The notes: a model not told the origin generated them from the sequence alone. A DNA stretch of 64,000 bases from Bradyrhizobium sp. CCH5-F6 (GCF_001556045.1 NZ_LSIC01000059.1:62001-126000), one strand, 5' to 3'. Shown: positions 28,404 through 37,519, numbered from the stretch's first letter. A program made the numbers and translations.

Positions 28404-29473
28404 TCGTGCTCGGCACCTTCAAGATGGCGATGAACCTGCTCGACGGCGGCAACCCGCCGGCGCCGCAGGCGATGGACAATACGTCGAGCGAGCCGGCACC
28501 GCTGGCTCCGCCGCCCCCGGTCGAGACCAAGCCCGCCACGCCCGAGCAGATCACGCCGTCGATGACCTCGCCGACGCCGATCGGACGGCAATCCCAGAAC
28601 AACGCCGCGCCGGCACCCGCCGCCAATCCGGCGAGCTCGGCCTCGGTCGAAATCCCGCCCGCGCCTGCCGCAGCCCCGCCGCAGGCCTCCAGCGACGTCA
28701 CCGGCGCGCTGTCGGGCACGAGCCGCGCGAGGCTCGGCCACGTCCAGGTGCCGCCGAGCGAGAAACTGCCTGACGGCATCGGCGGCCCGGCCTTGCGCGC
28801 CGCCGCAATGAAGGGCGATGCGACCGCGGCCTACGAGATCGGCATGCGCTTTGCGGAAGGAAAGGGCGTCGCCACCAATTACGACGAAGCCGCCAAATGG
28901 TACGACCGCGCGGCGCAGGCCGGCGTCATCCCTGCGACCTTCCGCCTCGGCACGCTCTATGAGAAGGGCCTTGGCGTGAAGAAGGACGCCGACATCGCCC
29001 GTCGCTACTACACCCAGGCCGCCGAGCGCGGCAACGCCAAGGCGATGCACAATCTCGCGGTGCTCGACGCCGACGGCGGCGGCCGCGGCGCCAATTACAA
29101 GAGCGCGGCGCAGTGGTTCCGCAAGGCGGCCGATCGCGGCGTCGCCGACAGCCAGTTCAACCTCGGCATCCTCTATGCCCGCGGCATCGGCGTCGAGCAG
29201 AACCTCGCCGAGTCCTACAAATGGTTCAGCCTGGCAGCCGCGCAGGGCGATGCAGACGCGGCCGGCAAGCGTGACGACGTCGCCAAGCGCCTCGACCCGC
29301 AATCGCTCGCTGCCGCCAAGCTCGCGATCCAGACCTTCAGCGCCGAGCCGCAGCCTGACGATGCGGTCAATGTCGCGACGCCAGCCGGCGGCTGGGACAC
29401 CGCGCCGCAGGCAAGCGCAAAGCCGGCGCCAAAGCAGGTTGCGACCAAGCGCTCGGCCTCGGCGGCACATTAG
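28220..29473 (+). CDS. PodJ-like protein, C-terminal part: membrane helix plus Sel1 repeats
   Basis: This 417-codon frame continues the protein split at about 28170. Its upstream in-frame codons read SAISGIPTPPKEP just before the GTG at 28220. It has a cytoplasmic basic segment, one membrane helix (SLLVGASVVVIVLGTFKMAM, about 52-72), a Pro-rich periplasmic linker, and Sel1-type repeats. The repeats contain AAYEIGMRFAEGKGVATNYD, ATFRLGTLYEKGLGVKKDAD, AMHNLAVLDADGGG and SQFNLGILYARGIGVEQNLA. The GTG could restart translation, giving a separate anchored Sel1 protein, but it more likely reflects a frameshift in the full-length gene or a sequencing error. Confidence 0.75.
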   Translation: MSSSSFIAAARRAAQAAAAQPEKTGRAAKAGADRSKDKGKDGGSTITSKIRSLLVGASVVVIVLGTFKMAMNLLDGGNPPAPQAMDNTSSEPAPLAPPPPVETKPATPEQITPSMTSPTPIGRQSQNNAAPAPAANPASSASVEIPPAPAAAPPQASSDVTGALSGTSRARLGHVQVPPSEKLPDGIGGPALRAAAMKGDATAAYEIGMRFAEGKGVATNYDEAAKWYDRAAQAGVIPATFRLGTLYEKGLGVKKDADIARRYYTQAAERGNAKAMHNLAVLDADGGGRGANYKSAAQWFRKAADRGVADSQFNLGILYARGIGVEQNLAESYKWFSLAAAQGDADAAGKRDDVAKRLDPQSLAAAKLAIQTFSAEPQPDDAVNVATPAGGWDTAPQASAKPAPKQVATKRSASAAH

Positions 29474-29803
29474 ACGCGAACAGCTTAGACGGACAGTACG
29501 AGCCACGCGCTCGGTGCACCTCTCCCGCTTACGGGGGAGGTCGACGCGCGAAGCGCGGCGGGTGGGGGTTCTCTCCTCTGGGAGAGTCCCACTGCGGAGA
29601 CAACCCTCTCCCCAGCCCTCCCCCGCAAGCGGGGGAGGGAGCGCACTGCTGTTATCGCACGCTCTCGCGCCTCATTCACCACGCGCGAAATTCCCGGTCC
29701 CGCCCGCAGTCAAATTCCGCTATTGAGGGGCGCGGCAATCGTTCCGAGCTTCCCGCGAGCATTCCGCGCCAGTCGAACCGTCTCGCCGGAGCGTGGTCCC
29801 ACG
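29474..29803. repeat. Intergenic region with a palindromic repeat block
   Basis: No gene is visible in this 330-base gap. Bases 29519-29639 form a repeat-rich block. An imperfect hairpin (CCTCTCCCGC / GGGGGAGG) lies at 29519-29540, and a perfect one (CCCTCCCCCGC / GCGGGGGAGGG) at 29616-29639. Such C/G-run palindromes recur between genes in many rhizobia. The remainder, up to the permease start at 29804, must carry its promoter or leader. Confidence 0.65.
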
Positions 29804-30721
29804 ATGCAGCTCTACCTTCCGATCGCCGATCTTCCGGTCAACGTCTTGCTGGTGCTGGCGATGGGCGCCGCTGTCGGCTTCGTATCCGGCATGTTCGGAA
29901 TCGGCGGCGGCTTCCTGATGACGCCGCTGCTGATCTTCATCGGCATCACGCCGGCGGTCGCGGTCGCCTCCGTCGCGAGCCACATCGCTGCCTCGTCCTT
30001 TTCCGGTGCGCTCTCCTATTGGCGGCGGCGCGCGATCGACCCGGCGCTGGCAAGCGTCCTGCTCTGCGGCGGCGTGACCGGCACGGCGCTCGGCGTCTGG
30101 ACCTTCACGCAGCTGCGCGCGCTCGGCCAGCTCGACCTGATGATCGCGCTCTCCTACGTCGTGCTGCTCACCACCGTCGGCAGCCTGATGTTCTCCGAGG
30201 GCCTGCACGCGCTGATGCGCACCCGGCGCGGCGCGCCGCCGCCGCGCCGCGCGCACAACTGGATCCACGGCCTGCCCCTGAAGATGCGGTTCAAGCGCTC
30301 GAAGATCTATCTCTCGGTGATTCCGGTCGTAGTCGTCGGCGTCGTGATCGGCTTCATCGGCGCGATCATGGGCATCGGCGGCGGCTTCATCCTGATCCCG
30401 ATCATGATCTATCTGCTGAGGGTGCCGACCTCGACGGTGATCGGAACCTCGATGGTGCTCACGCTGGTCACGATGCTGTTCGCGACCATGCTGCACGCGG
30501 TGACCAATCACCTCGTCGACGCCGTGCTGGCGCTAATCCTGATGGTCGGCGGCGTCACCGGCGCGCAGTTCGGCGCCCGTGCCGGCCAGAAGATCCGCGG
30601 CGAGCAGCTGCGGCTGCTGCTCGGCCTCCTGATCCTCTCGGTCGGCGTACGCTTCGCGATCGAGCTGGTGGTCCAACCTGCGGACCTCTTCACCATCCGC
30701 GAGCTCGGAGCGAGCGGATGA
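29804..30721 (+). CDS. TauE/SafE-family sulfite exporter-like permease
   Basis: This 305-residue membrane protein has about eight helices. The duplicated TauE/SafE signature reads GFVSGMFGIGGGFLMTPLLIF in the first half and GFIGAIMGIGGGFILIPIMIY in the second. The family moves organic or inorganic sulfur anions and some carboxylates. ATG 29804 is preferred; codons to 29723 lack family similarity. It overlaps the next gene by four bases (ATGA). Pairing with a TIGR02186 protein is a recurrent alphaproteobacterial arrangement, so the two probably function together. Confidence 0.92.
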   Translation: MQLYLPIADLPVNVLLVLAMGAAVGFVSGMFGIGGGFLMTPLLIFIGITPAVAVASVASHIAASSFSGALSYWRRRAIDPALASVLLCGGVTGTALGVWTFTQLRALGQLDLMIALSYVVLLTTVGSLMFSEGLHALMRTRRGAPPPRRAHNWIHGLPLKMRFKRSKIYLSVIPVVVVGVVIGFIGAIMGIGGGFILIPIMIYLLRVPTSTVIGTSMVLTLVTMLFATMLHAVTNHLVDAVLALILMVGGVTGAQFGARAGQKIRGEQLRLLLGLLILSVGVRFAIELVVQPADLFTIRELGASG

Positions 30722-31521
30722 CGCGCACCCTCCTCGCAATCGTTCTCGTCCTGCTGCTCGGCGGCGCTGCACGCGCCGAGCGGCTGATCGTGTCGGTCTC
30801 CAACCACCGCGTCACGGTGACGCCGGACTATTCCGGCGAGGAGCTGGTGCTGTTCGGCTCGGTCGAGAGGGACGGGACGACGCCCGCCGACCGCACCGCC
30901 TACGATCTCGTCGTCACCGTGAAGGGCCCGCGCGCCGACATGGTGACACGGCGCAAGGAGCGCACCTTCGGCATCTGGATCAACACCGACTACCGGCAGT
31001 TCCTGCAGGTGCCGAGCTATCTCGCGCTGTTCGCCAACCGCCCCTTCGATGCGATCACCTCGCCCGAGATCGCACGGCGGCAGCAGATCGGGCTCAACAA
31101 CGTGCTGCTGACGCAACGGGTCAGCGGCGATTACGCCGACGTCGTGCCGAACGATGCGTTCCGCTCGGCCTTCATTCGCCTGCGCACCCAGCGTCGCCTC
31201 TATCGCGAGGATCCGGGCGCGGTGACGTTCCTGACGCCGACCCTGTTCCGCACCGGCATTCCACTGCCGGCGGAGGTGCCGATCGGGACCTATGAGATCG
31301 AGATCAAGCTGTTTGCCAACGGTGCGTTCATCGGCAAGACCGAGACCGCGTTCGAGATCGTCAAGGTCGGATTCGAGCAGTTCGTCGCGACCACCGCACC
31401 TCGCTACCGCGGCGATGGCGCTGATGACGGGATGGATGGCGTCGATCGTGTTCCGGAAGGATTAGTCGTTCCCTCCGTCATTGCGAGCGCAGCGAAGCAA
31501 TCCAGAGTCCCTCCGCGGTGA
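30718..31521 (+). pseudogene. TIGR02186-family protein with frameshifted C-terminal anchor
   Basis: The N-terminal signal peptide (MTRTLLAIVLVLLLGGAARA) is followed by the family body, ERLIVSVSNHRVTVTPDYSGEELVLFGS and FGIWINTDYRQFLQVPSYL. The reading is normal up to VGFEQFVATTA (to 31398). After that the expected C-terminal membrane anchor, LATAAMALMTGWMASIVFRKD and a TAG at 31463-31465, is present but in another frame (from 31400). The current frame instead runs into the adjacent repeat and stops at 31521. A small deletion at about 31399 explains this. The product would be secreted but unanchored, so function is doubtful. It is translationally coupled to the TauE/SafE gene. Confidence 0.8.
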
Positions 31522-31555
31522 CAGTCTGGATTGCTTCGCTGCGCTCGCAATGACG
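31476..31555. repeat. 80-bp palindromic repeat, copy A
   Basis: The outer arms are near-perfect inverted repeats, CGTCATTGCGAGCGCAGCGA at the left and its reverse complement at the right, around a 20-base variable centre. A second copy is at 36565-36644. The type is a common dispersed palindrome in Bradyrhizobium. It lies between convergent genes and may act as a bidirectional terminator. Confidence 0.9.
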
Positions 31556-31580
31556 ATAGTGGAGACAGCGAGATCTTGGC

Positions 31581-32492
31581 TCACGCCGCCGCCTTCGCCG
31601 GCCGCGTCACCAGATAGATGCCGAGCGCGACCGGAATGATGCCGAGCAGGTCCCGAGCCTCGACGTGCTCGCCGAGCGCGAGGAACGCGAACAGCATGCC
31701 GAGCGGCGGCATCATGAAATGATAAGCACTGGCGGCGGTCGCGCCGCACACTTTCAGGAGATGGAACCAGAGCCAATAGGCGAGGATCGAGCCGCCGAGC
31801 ACGAGGAAGGCGAAGGCGCCGATCAGGCTCGGCGTATAATCGATCGCGTGGATATCGGCGAAGGTCAGCGCGACCGGCGCGAGCACGATGCCGGCGGCGA
31901 GGTTCTGCACGCCGTTGCCGATCCAGAGACTTCCCTTCGGCGCCAGCAGCTTGAACAGGATGGTGCCGGCGACGAGCGAGGCCAGCGAGGCCAGCGTGAA
32001 GACGATGCCGTGCAGGGAATCGCTGCCGACCGACAGGCGGTGCCAGACGATCGCCGTCACCCCGATGACGCCGAGGAGGAGACCGCTCGCCTTGCGCCAG
32101 GTCATGCCTTCGCCGAGCAGCAGCGCGGCAAGCGCCGCGGTGAACACCGGATTGGCCGACACGATGAGGCCGCCAAGACCGGCGGAGACCGATTGCAGGC
32201 CGGTGTAACCGAGCCCGAGATAGAGCGCGTTGTTGGCGATGCCGAGCACCGCGAAGACCGCCGCATCGCGCCACGACAACGACCAGCCCTCGCCGCGGAT
32301 CAGGGTTGCACCCAGGATCAAAATGCCGGCGAGCGAGAAGCGCGCGGCGAGCAGGATCAATGGTGGGCAATGGGTGACCCCGATCTTGCCGGCGACGAAG
32401 GCGTAGCTCCAGAGCAGGCAGAACAGGCCGACGGCGAGCGGCAGAGTGTTGAAGCGGCTCCGAGGAACCGAGATCGAAGGGGCGAGCGACAT
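31581..32492 (-). CDS. EamA/DMT-family transporter
   Basis: This 303-residue inner-membrane protein has about ten helices and two EamA repeats. The first repeat ends near residue 145 (LSAGLGGLIVSANPVFTAALAALLLGEGMTWRKASGLLLGVIG), and the second ends with AYHFMMPPLGMLFAFLALGEHVEARDLLGIIPVALGIYLVTRP. The family exports amino acids or other metabolites; the substrate is unknown. AGGAG lies 9 bases upstream of ATG 32492. It is divergent from a LysR regulator, the classic arrangement for a LysR-controlled exporter. Confidence 0.92.
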   Translation of the reverse strand: MSLAPSISVPRSRFNTLPLAVGLFCLLWSYAFVAGKIGVTHCPPLILLAARFSLAGILILGATLIRGEGWSLSWRDAAVFAVLGIANNALYLGLGYTGLQSVSAGLGGLIVSANPVFTAALAALLLGEGMTWRKASGLLLGVIGVTAIVWHRLSVGSDSLHGIVFTLASLASLVAGTILFKLLAPKGSLWIGNGVQNLAAGIVLAPVALTFADIHAIDYTPSLIGAFAFLVLGGSILAYWLWFHLLKVCGATAASAYHFMMPPLGMLFAFLALGEHVEARDLLGIIPVALGIYLVTRPAKAAA

Positions 32493-32590
32493 GACGGCAT
32501 TCTCCTGAGCCCTCGATCTAAAGAGGCCGCTTGCCATTTGGAAATTAAATGATTAACTCCGACGCAGTGGGTTTTTCGATGGAGGCGGCG

Positions 32591-33454
32591 ATGCTCGACC
32601 TTGAGCTCCTGCGCAGCTTCGTCTCGGTGGTCGAGGCCGGCGGCTTCACCCGCGCCGGCGCGCGCGTCCACCGCACGCAATCGACCGTCAGCCAGCAGAT
32701 CAAGCGGCTCGAAGAGGACGTCGGCCAGGTTCTGCTGCACCGCGACGGCAAGGAGGTGCGCCCGACCGAGGCCGGCGAGCGCCTGCTCTCCTATGCGCGG
32801 CGGCTGCTCTCGCTCGCCGAGGAGGCGCGCGACGTGTTGCGGCAGCCTGATGGCGAAGGCGCGATCCGGCTCGGCATTCCCGAGGATTTCGCGGCCTATC
32901 GGCTGGCGAAGCTGCTGGGTGCGTTCTCGCGCTCGCATCCGGGCTTGCGGCTCGACGTGCGCGCCGACCAGAGCAAGCATCTCGCCCGCGATCTCGAGCG
33001 CGGCGAGATCGATCTCGCGCTCTACAAGCGCGAGGCCGGCGCGAAAGACGCCATCGCGGTGTGGCCGGAGCGGGTGCACTGGGTGACCAGCAAGAGCCAT
33101 CCGGTCGACGTCAACGTGCCGTCGGTGCCGCTGATCGGCTTTCCGCTCGGCTGTATCTATCGCGCCGGGGCCATCCACGCGCTGGAAAGTGCGGGCCGCG
33201 CCTGGCACACCGCCTACACGTCATCGAGTCTCGCCGGCATCCAGGCCGCGATCGCCGCCGGCATGGGGCTGAGCATCCTGTCGGAGATGTCGATCCAGTC
33301 CGACCACCGCGTGCTGACGGCGAAGGAGGGCTTTGCGCCGATCAACAAGACCGAGCTCGCACTGATGGCCTCCCCGGATGCAAGCCCGGCAACACTGCGG
33401 CTCGCGGATCGTCTCGCGGAGTTTTGCGATGCGGTGCAGACAAAGGCGGCCTGA
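32591..33454 (+). CDS. LysR-family transcriptional regulator
   Basis: This 287-residue LysR protein has the helix-turn-helix LRSFVSVVEAGGFTRAGARVHRTQSTVSQQIKRLEEDVGQ. The effector domain follows from about residue 90 (GAIRLGIPEDFAAYRLAKLLGAFSRSHPGLRL). ATG 32591 is preceded by GGAGG at the right distance; earlier in-frame ATGs at 32549 and 32579 are alternatives. It probably controls the divergent EamA transporter. The AT-rich patch before it contains TTAAATGATTAA, a short dyad that may be its site. Confidence 0.92.
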   Translation: MLDLELLRSFVSVVEAGGFTRAGARVHRTQSTVSQQIKRLEEDVGQVLLHRDGKEVRPTEAGERLLSYARRLLSLAEEARDVLRQPDGEGAIRLGIPEDFAAYRLAKLLGAFSRSHPGLRLDVRADQSKHLARDLERGEIDLALYKREAGAKDAIAVWPERVHWVTSKSHPVDVNVPSVPLIGFPLGCIYRAGAIHALESAGRAWHTAYTSSSLAGIQAAIAAGMGLSILSEMSIQSDHRVLTAKEGFAPINKTELALMASPDASPATLRLADRLAEFCDAVQTKAA

Positions 33455-33477
33455 GCTCGCCGGACCTCCGGCGGCTC

Positions 33478-33723
33478 TCAATTCGCCGCGGACATCAGTT
33501 TGTCGCCGCACGCATGTGCGTAGAACTTGCCGCCGCATTGGCGCTTGATTGCAGCGCAGCGAGCTGCGGGCGACGCATTCCGTGGGGCCGTGAAGCCGCA
33601 ACTGAGACCGTCGGCGCTGCGGCCGGACTTGCCGGCGGCGAAGGCCGCGGTCGTGGCGCCGATGCAGACGACGAGCAGGGCCACAGTGGCGATTTCGATC
33701 GGCAGTCGCGTCCGAAGTCTCAT
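33478..33723 (-). CDS. Small secreted Cys-containing protein
   Basis: This 81-residue protein has a clear signal peptide (MRLRTRLPIEIATVALLVVC, cleavage near TTAAFAAG). The short mature part has four cysteines (42, 56, 63, 72), probably two disulfides: LSCGFTAP, ARCAAIKRQCGGKFY, HACGDKL. GGAGA lies 7 bases before ATG 33723. It is convergent with the LysR gene and upstream of nothing on its own strand. I do not recognise the family. A small periplasmic or surface protein is all that can be said. Confidence 0.7.
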   Translation of the reverse strand: MRLRTRLPIEIATVALLVVCIGATTAAFAAGKSGRSADGLSCGFTAPRNASPAARCAAIKRQCGGKFYAHACGDKLMSAAN

Positions 33724-33916
33724 GGGACTTCTCCACACTGATGGCTGAATCTTCCGTAATCTAGCACCGAATCCCGGTTTCTCCGTGCTCGTCCGGGTAC
33801 CCAATTCGGCCCGTTCCTTGCATAAATTTGCGCCAGCGCAGTGCACGACCGCATGGACGGCAGTTTCGGTGCAAGCGCAGGACGCGTAAGTTGGTAGAGT
33901 TCTTTCGACCCAGGAA

Positions 33917-36442
33917 GTGACGGCTTTGCAGGATTCATCGTTCCAACCCAGTTCTCCGCCCCCCGGGCAGCCCATCGACGAACTCGCGCTGGCTGAGATC
34001 AAGGGCGCGATTCTCGCGAAGCTGCGCCTCGCCATCGGCAAGGATGCCGGCATGGCGACGAAGCACGACTGGTACCAGGCCGCGGCGCTCGCGCTGCGCG
34101 ACCGCATCGTGCATCGCTGGCTCACGGCCGAGAAGCACAGCTACGACACGGGGCGCAAGCGGGTCTATTATCTCTCGCTCGAATTCCTGATCGGCCGTCT
34201 CTTCACCGACGCGCTCAACAACATGGGGCTCCTCAAGATCTTCGAGGTCGCGCTCGGCGATCTCGGCGTCTCGCTGCCGGAGCTGCGCAAATGCGAGCCG
34301 GACGCCGCGCTGGGCAATGGCGGCCTGGGGCGGCTCGCCGCCTGCTTCATGGAAAGCATGGCGACGCTGTCGATTCCCGCGATCGGCTACGGCATCCGAT
34401 ACGATTACGGCCTGTTCCGCCAGATCATCAATCAGGGCTGGCAGCAGGAATATCCCGACGAATGGCTGGGCTTCGGCAACCCCTGGGAGTTGCAACGGCC
34501 CGAGGTGATCTACGACATCAATTTCGGCGGTGGCGTCGAGCATGTCGACGACAAGGGCCGCGACCGCGCGATCTGGCATCCCGGCGAGACCGTGCAGGCG
34601 ATCGCCTATGATACGCCGATCGTCGGCTGGCGCGGCCAGCACGTCAATGCGCTCCGGCTGTGGTCGGCGCGCTCGCCCGATCCGTTGAAGCTCGACGCCT
34701 TCAACAAGGGCGACTATGTCAGCGCCAGCGCCGAGCAGGCGCGCGCGGAGGCGATCTGCAAATTCCTCTATCCGAACGACGAGAGCCCGGCGGGCCGCGA
34801 GCTGCGGCTGCGCCAGGAATATTTCTTCGTCTCGGCTTCGCTGCAGGACCTGGTGAAGCGCCATCTCGCCTCCGACGGCCAGCTGCGCAGCCTCGCCGGC
34901 AAGGTCGCGGTCCAGCTCAACGACACCCATCCGAGCCTCGCCGTCACCGAGCTGATGCGCATCCTCGTCGACCTCCACAATTTCCGCTGGGACGAGGCCT
35001 GGAAGATCACGGTCGAAACGCTCTCCTACACCAACCACACGCTGCTGCCCGAAGCGCTCGAAACCTGGCCGGTCGAGCTGTTCGAGCGGCTTTTGCCGCG
35101 GCATCTGGAGATCATCTACCGCATCAACGTGCAGCACCTGGCGCTCGCCGAAGCGCGCTGCCCCGGCGACATCGACTTCCGCGCCTCGGTCTCCCTGATC
35201 GACGAGAAGAGCGGCCGCCGGGTGCGCATGGGCCAGCTCGCCTTCGTCGGCTCGCACCGCATCAACGGCGTCTCGGCGATGCATTCCGACCTGATGCGGG
35301 AGACCGTGTTCCACGATCTCAACCATCTCTATCCCGGCCGCATCACCAACAAGACCAACGGCATCACCTTCCGCCGCTGGCTGATGCTGGCGAACCCGAA
35401 GCTGACCGACCTGTTGCGCGAGGCCTGCGGCGATGCCGTGCTCGACGATCCGACCCAGCTCTCGCTCATTGAAGCGCGCGCCAGCGACGTCGAATTCCAG
35501 AAGCGTTTCCGCAGCGTCAAGCACCACAACAAGACGGCGCTGGCGCGCCTGATCGGCGAGCGGCTCGGCATCAAGGTCGACCCGAGCGCGCTGTTCGACG
35601 TGCAGATCAAGCGCATCCACGAATACAAGCGCCAGCTGCTCAACGTCATCGAGACCGTCGCGCTGTACCAGGCGATCAAGGACGACCCCAACGGCAATTG
35701 GGTGCCGCGGGTGAAGATCTTCGCCGGCAAGGCTGCGGCGAGCTACCGCTACGCCAAACTCATCATCAAGCTGATCAACGACGTCGCCGAAGTCGTCAAC
35801 AACGATCCGGCGATCGGCGGCAAGCTCAAGGTCGTCTTCCTGCCCGACTACAATGTCAGCCTCGCCGAGGTGATCATTCCCGCGGCCGACCTGTCCGAGC
35901 AGATCTCCACCGCCGGCATGGAAGCCTCCGGCACCGGCAACATGAAGCTGGCGCTGAACGGCGCCATCACCATCGGCACGCTCGACGGCGCCAATATCGA
36001 GATCCGCGACCATGTGGGACCCGAGAACATCGCGATCTTCGGCATGGAGGCCGGCGACGTGATGATCCGGCGCAAGCAGGGCCTGGACGCCTCCGACGTG
36101 ATCCGCAATTCGCCGAAGCTGCAGCGCGCCATCAATGCGATCGGCGCCGGCGAGTTCTCGCCCGGCGATCCCGGCCGCTTCGAATCCATCGCGCACGCGC
36201 TGCGCTATCTCGACCATTACATGGTCAGCGCCGATTTCGATTCCTACTACGAGGCGCAACGCGCAGTCGATGCCCGGTGGCAGGTGGCGCCGGCATGGAC
36301 CCGCGCCTCCATCCTCAACGTCGCGCGCATGGCGTGGTTCTCCTCGGACCGCACCATCCGCGAATATGCCGAGGAGATCTGGAACGTGCCGGTCAACCCG
36401 ACCACGCCGGTGCTGCCGAACCTGCGCGACGCCGCCGGTTGA
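33917..36442 (+). CDS. glgP: Glycogen/alpha-glucan phosphorylase
   Basis: This 841-residue pyridoxal-phosphate enzyme releases glucose-1-phosphate from glycogen. Length and motifs match the family. Near the N-terminus is YYLSLEFLIGRLFTDALNNMGL. The glucan/active-site block NGGLGRLAACFMESMATL follows, then KRIHEYKRQLLN. The pyridoxal Lys is in EASGTGNMKLALNGA. The start is not an ATG; a GTG at the beginning of the frame (MTALQDSS) is the likely start. It stands alone, with no glg synthesis genes in view, and begins about 190 bases from the divergent small secreted protein gene. Confidence 0.95.
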   Translation: MTALQDSSFQPSSPPPGQPIDELALAEIKGAILAKLRLAIGKDAGMATKHDWYQAAALALRDRIVHRWLTAEKHSYDTGRKRVYYLSLEFLIGRLFTDALNNMGLLKIFEVALGDLGVSLPELRKCEPDAALGNGGLGRLAACFMESMATLSIPAIGYGIRYDYGLFRQIINQGWQQEYPDEWLGFGNPWELQRPEVIYDINFGGGVEHVDDKGRDRAIWHPGETVQAIAYDTPIVGWRGQHVNALRLWSARSPDPLKLDAFNKGDYVSASAEQARAEAICKFLYPNDESPAGRELRLRQEYFFVSASLQDLVKRHLASDGQLRSLAGKVAVQLNDTHPSLAVTELMRILVDLHNFRWDEAWKITVETLSYTNHTLLPEALETWPVELFERLLPRHLEIIYRINVQHLALAEARCPGDIDFRASVSLIDEKSGRRVRMGQLAFVGSHRINGVSAMHSDLMRETVFHDLNHLYPGRITNKTNGITFRRWLMLANPKLTDLLREACGDAVLDDPTQLSLIEARASDVEFQKRFRSVKHHNKTALARLIGERLGIKVDPSALFDVQIKRIHEYKRQLLNVIETVALYQAIKDDPNGNWVPRVKIFAGKAAASYRYAKLIIKLINDVAEVVNNDPAIGGKLKVVFLPDYNVSLAEVIIPAADLSEQISTAGMEASGTGNMKLALNGAITIGTLDGANIEIRDHVGPENIAIFGMEAGDVMIRRKQGLDASDVIRNSPKLQRAINAIGAGEFSPGDPGRFESIAHALRYLDHYMVSADFDSYYEAQRAVDARWQVAPAWTRASILNVARMAWFSSDRTIREYAEEIWNVPVNPTTPVLPNLRDAAG

Positions 36443-36564
36443 TTTTCCGCGGCGTGAAATCGGCGTTACCTGCGAGGTCATTGCATCTCGCAGGGCGGAT
36501 GATGATATGATTATCATCATCCCCCAGGCGGGGTCGGCACGATCGACGCCGTAACTTCAAGCGC

Positions 36565-36644
36565 CGTCATTGCGAGCGCAGCGAAGCAATCCAGATTCTT
36601 TCCACGGAGGCAGTCTGGATTGCTTCGCTGCGCTCGCGATGACG
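36565..36644. repeat. 80-bp palindromic repeat, copy B
   Basis: This is the same element as at 31476-31555. The outer arms are conserved (one base differs in the right arm) and the centre differs. It lies between glgP and the thioesterase gene and ends 24 bases before the latter's start, so it may influence its leader. Confidence 0.9.
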
Positions 36645-36667
36645 GCGGGGAGACACCGAGGACTCCA

Positions 36668-37483
36668 ATGCACGCCAAGCTCCCGCATCCTTTCGACGAC
36701 GCCACCCGCGTCACCGCCGGCGATTCCAGCTGGCAGGGGCACACCAGCGACGACTATTGGGCTTTCGTCGGCCCGTTCGGCGGCGCCACCGCCGCGACCA
36801 TTTTGCGTGCGCTGATCGAGCATCCGCAAGCCGCCGGCGATCCGCTGGCGCTCACCGTCAATTATTGCGCGCCGATCGCCAAGGGTCCGTTCGACCTCGA
36901 CGTGCGGCTGGTGAAGGCCAACCGCTCCAGCCAGCACTGGAGCGTCGAGCTCAGCCAGGGCGGCGGCGAGGTCGCAACGCTCGCGACCGCGGTGTTCGCC
37001 GAGCGGCGGCCGTCCTGGGAGCACCGGGTGGCGCAATATCCGGATGCCAAGCCATTCGAAGAAACACTGCCGTTTCCTAAGATCCAGGCCTCCTGGGCCA
37101 ATCAATACGAATTCCGCTTCGTCGAGGGCGAGATGCGGATCGGGCCGCAGCAGGCCGAGCCGGCCAGCACCTATTCGAAGATCTGGATCAGCGATCGCGA
37201 GCCGCGCCAGCTCGACATGCCGTCGCTGATGTCGATGTCGGACGCCTTCTTCGGCCGCATCTTCCATGCGAGGCGCGAGCTGGTGCCGTTCGGCACGGTG
37301 TCGCTGACGACCTATTTCCACACCGACAGCGCTGAGCTCGCCGCCGAGGACATCACGCGCGTGCTCGCGACGGCCGATTCGAAGATCATGCACAAGAGCT
37401 ACGCCGACCAGAATGCCGAACTCTGGTCGCCGAACGGCAGGCTGCTCGCGACGAGCACGCAGATCGCGTATTTCAAGGCGTGA
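36668..37483 (+). CDS. Acyl-CoA thioesterase family protein (TesB-like double hot-dog)
   Basis: This 271-residue protein looks like a tandem hot-dog thioesterase. The N-terminal half has SWQGHTSDDYWAFVGPFGGATAATILRALIEHPQAAGDPLALTVNYCAPI. The second half has LDMPSLMSMSDAFFGRIFHARRELVPFGTVSLTTYFH. This is the usual acyl-CoA thioesterase pattern, and the C-terminus DQNAELWSPNGRLLATSTQIAYFKA is family-typical. It hydrolyses acyl-CoA of unknown chain length. It follows a palindromic repeat and is convergent with the serine hydrolase gene. Confidence 0.85.
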   Translation: MHAKLPHPFDDATRVTAGDSSWQGHTSDDYWAFVGPFGGATAATILRALIEHPQAAGDPLALTVNYCAPIAKGPFDLDVRLVKANRSSQHWSVELSQGGGEVATLATAVFAERRPSWEHRVAQYPDAKPFEETLPFPKIQASWANQYEFRFVEGEMRIGPQQAEPASTYSKIWISDREPRQLDMPSLMSMSDAFFGRIFHARRELVPFGTVSLTTYFHTDSAELAAEDITRVLATADSKIMHKSYADQNAELWSPNGRLLATSTQIAYFKA

Positions 37484-37519
37484 GCGATCTCCACCCCTCG
37501 TCCCGTTCTTGCCGGGTTC

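Noticed and set aside
29519..29639. Possible CRISPR-like or mobile element because of the repeated C/G runs
   Set aside because: Only two hairpins, no regular spacers and no cas genes or transposase; it fits a palindromic intergenic repeat.
33935..36520. 861-codon minus-strand frame opposite glycogen phosphorylase
   Set aside because: It mirrors the codon pattern of glgP, has no recognisable domain or start signal, and no relative is known to use it.
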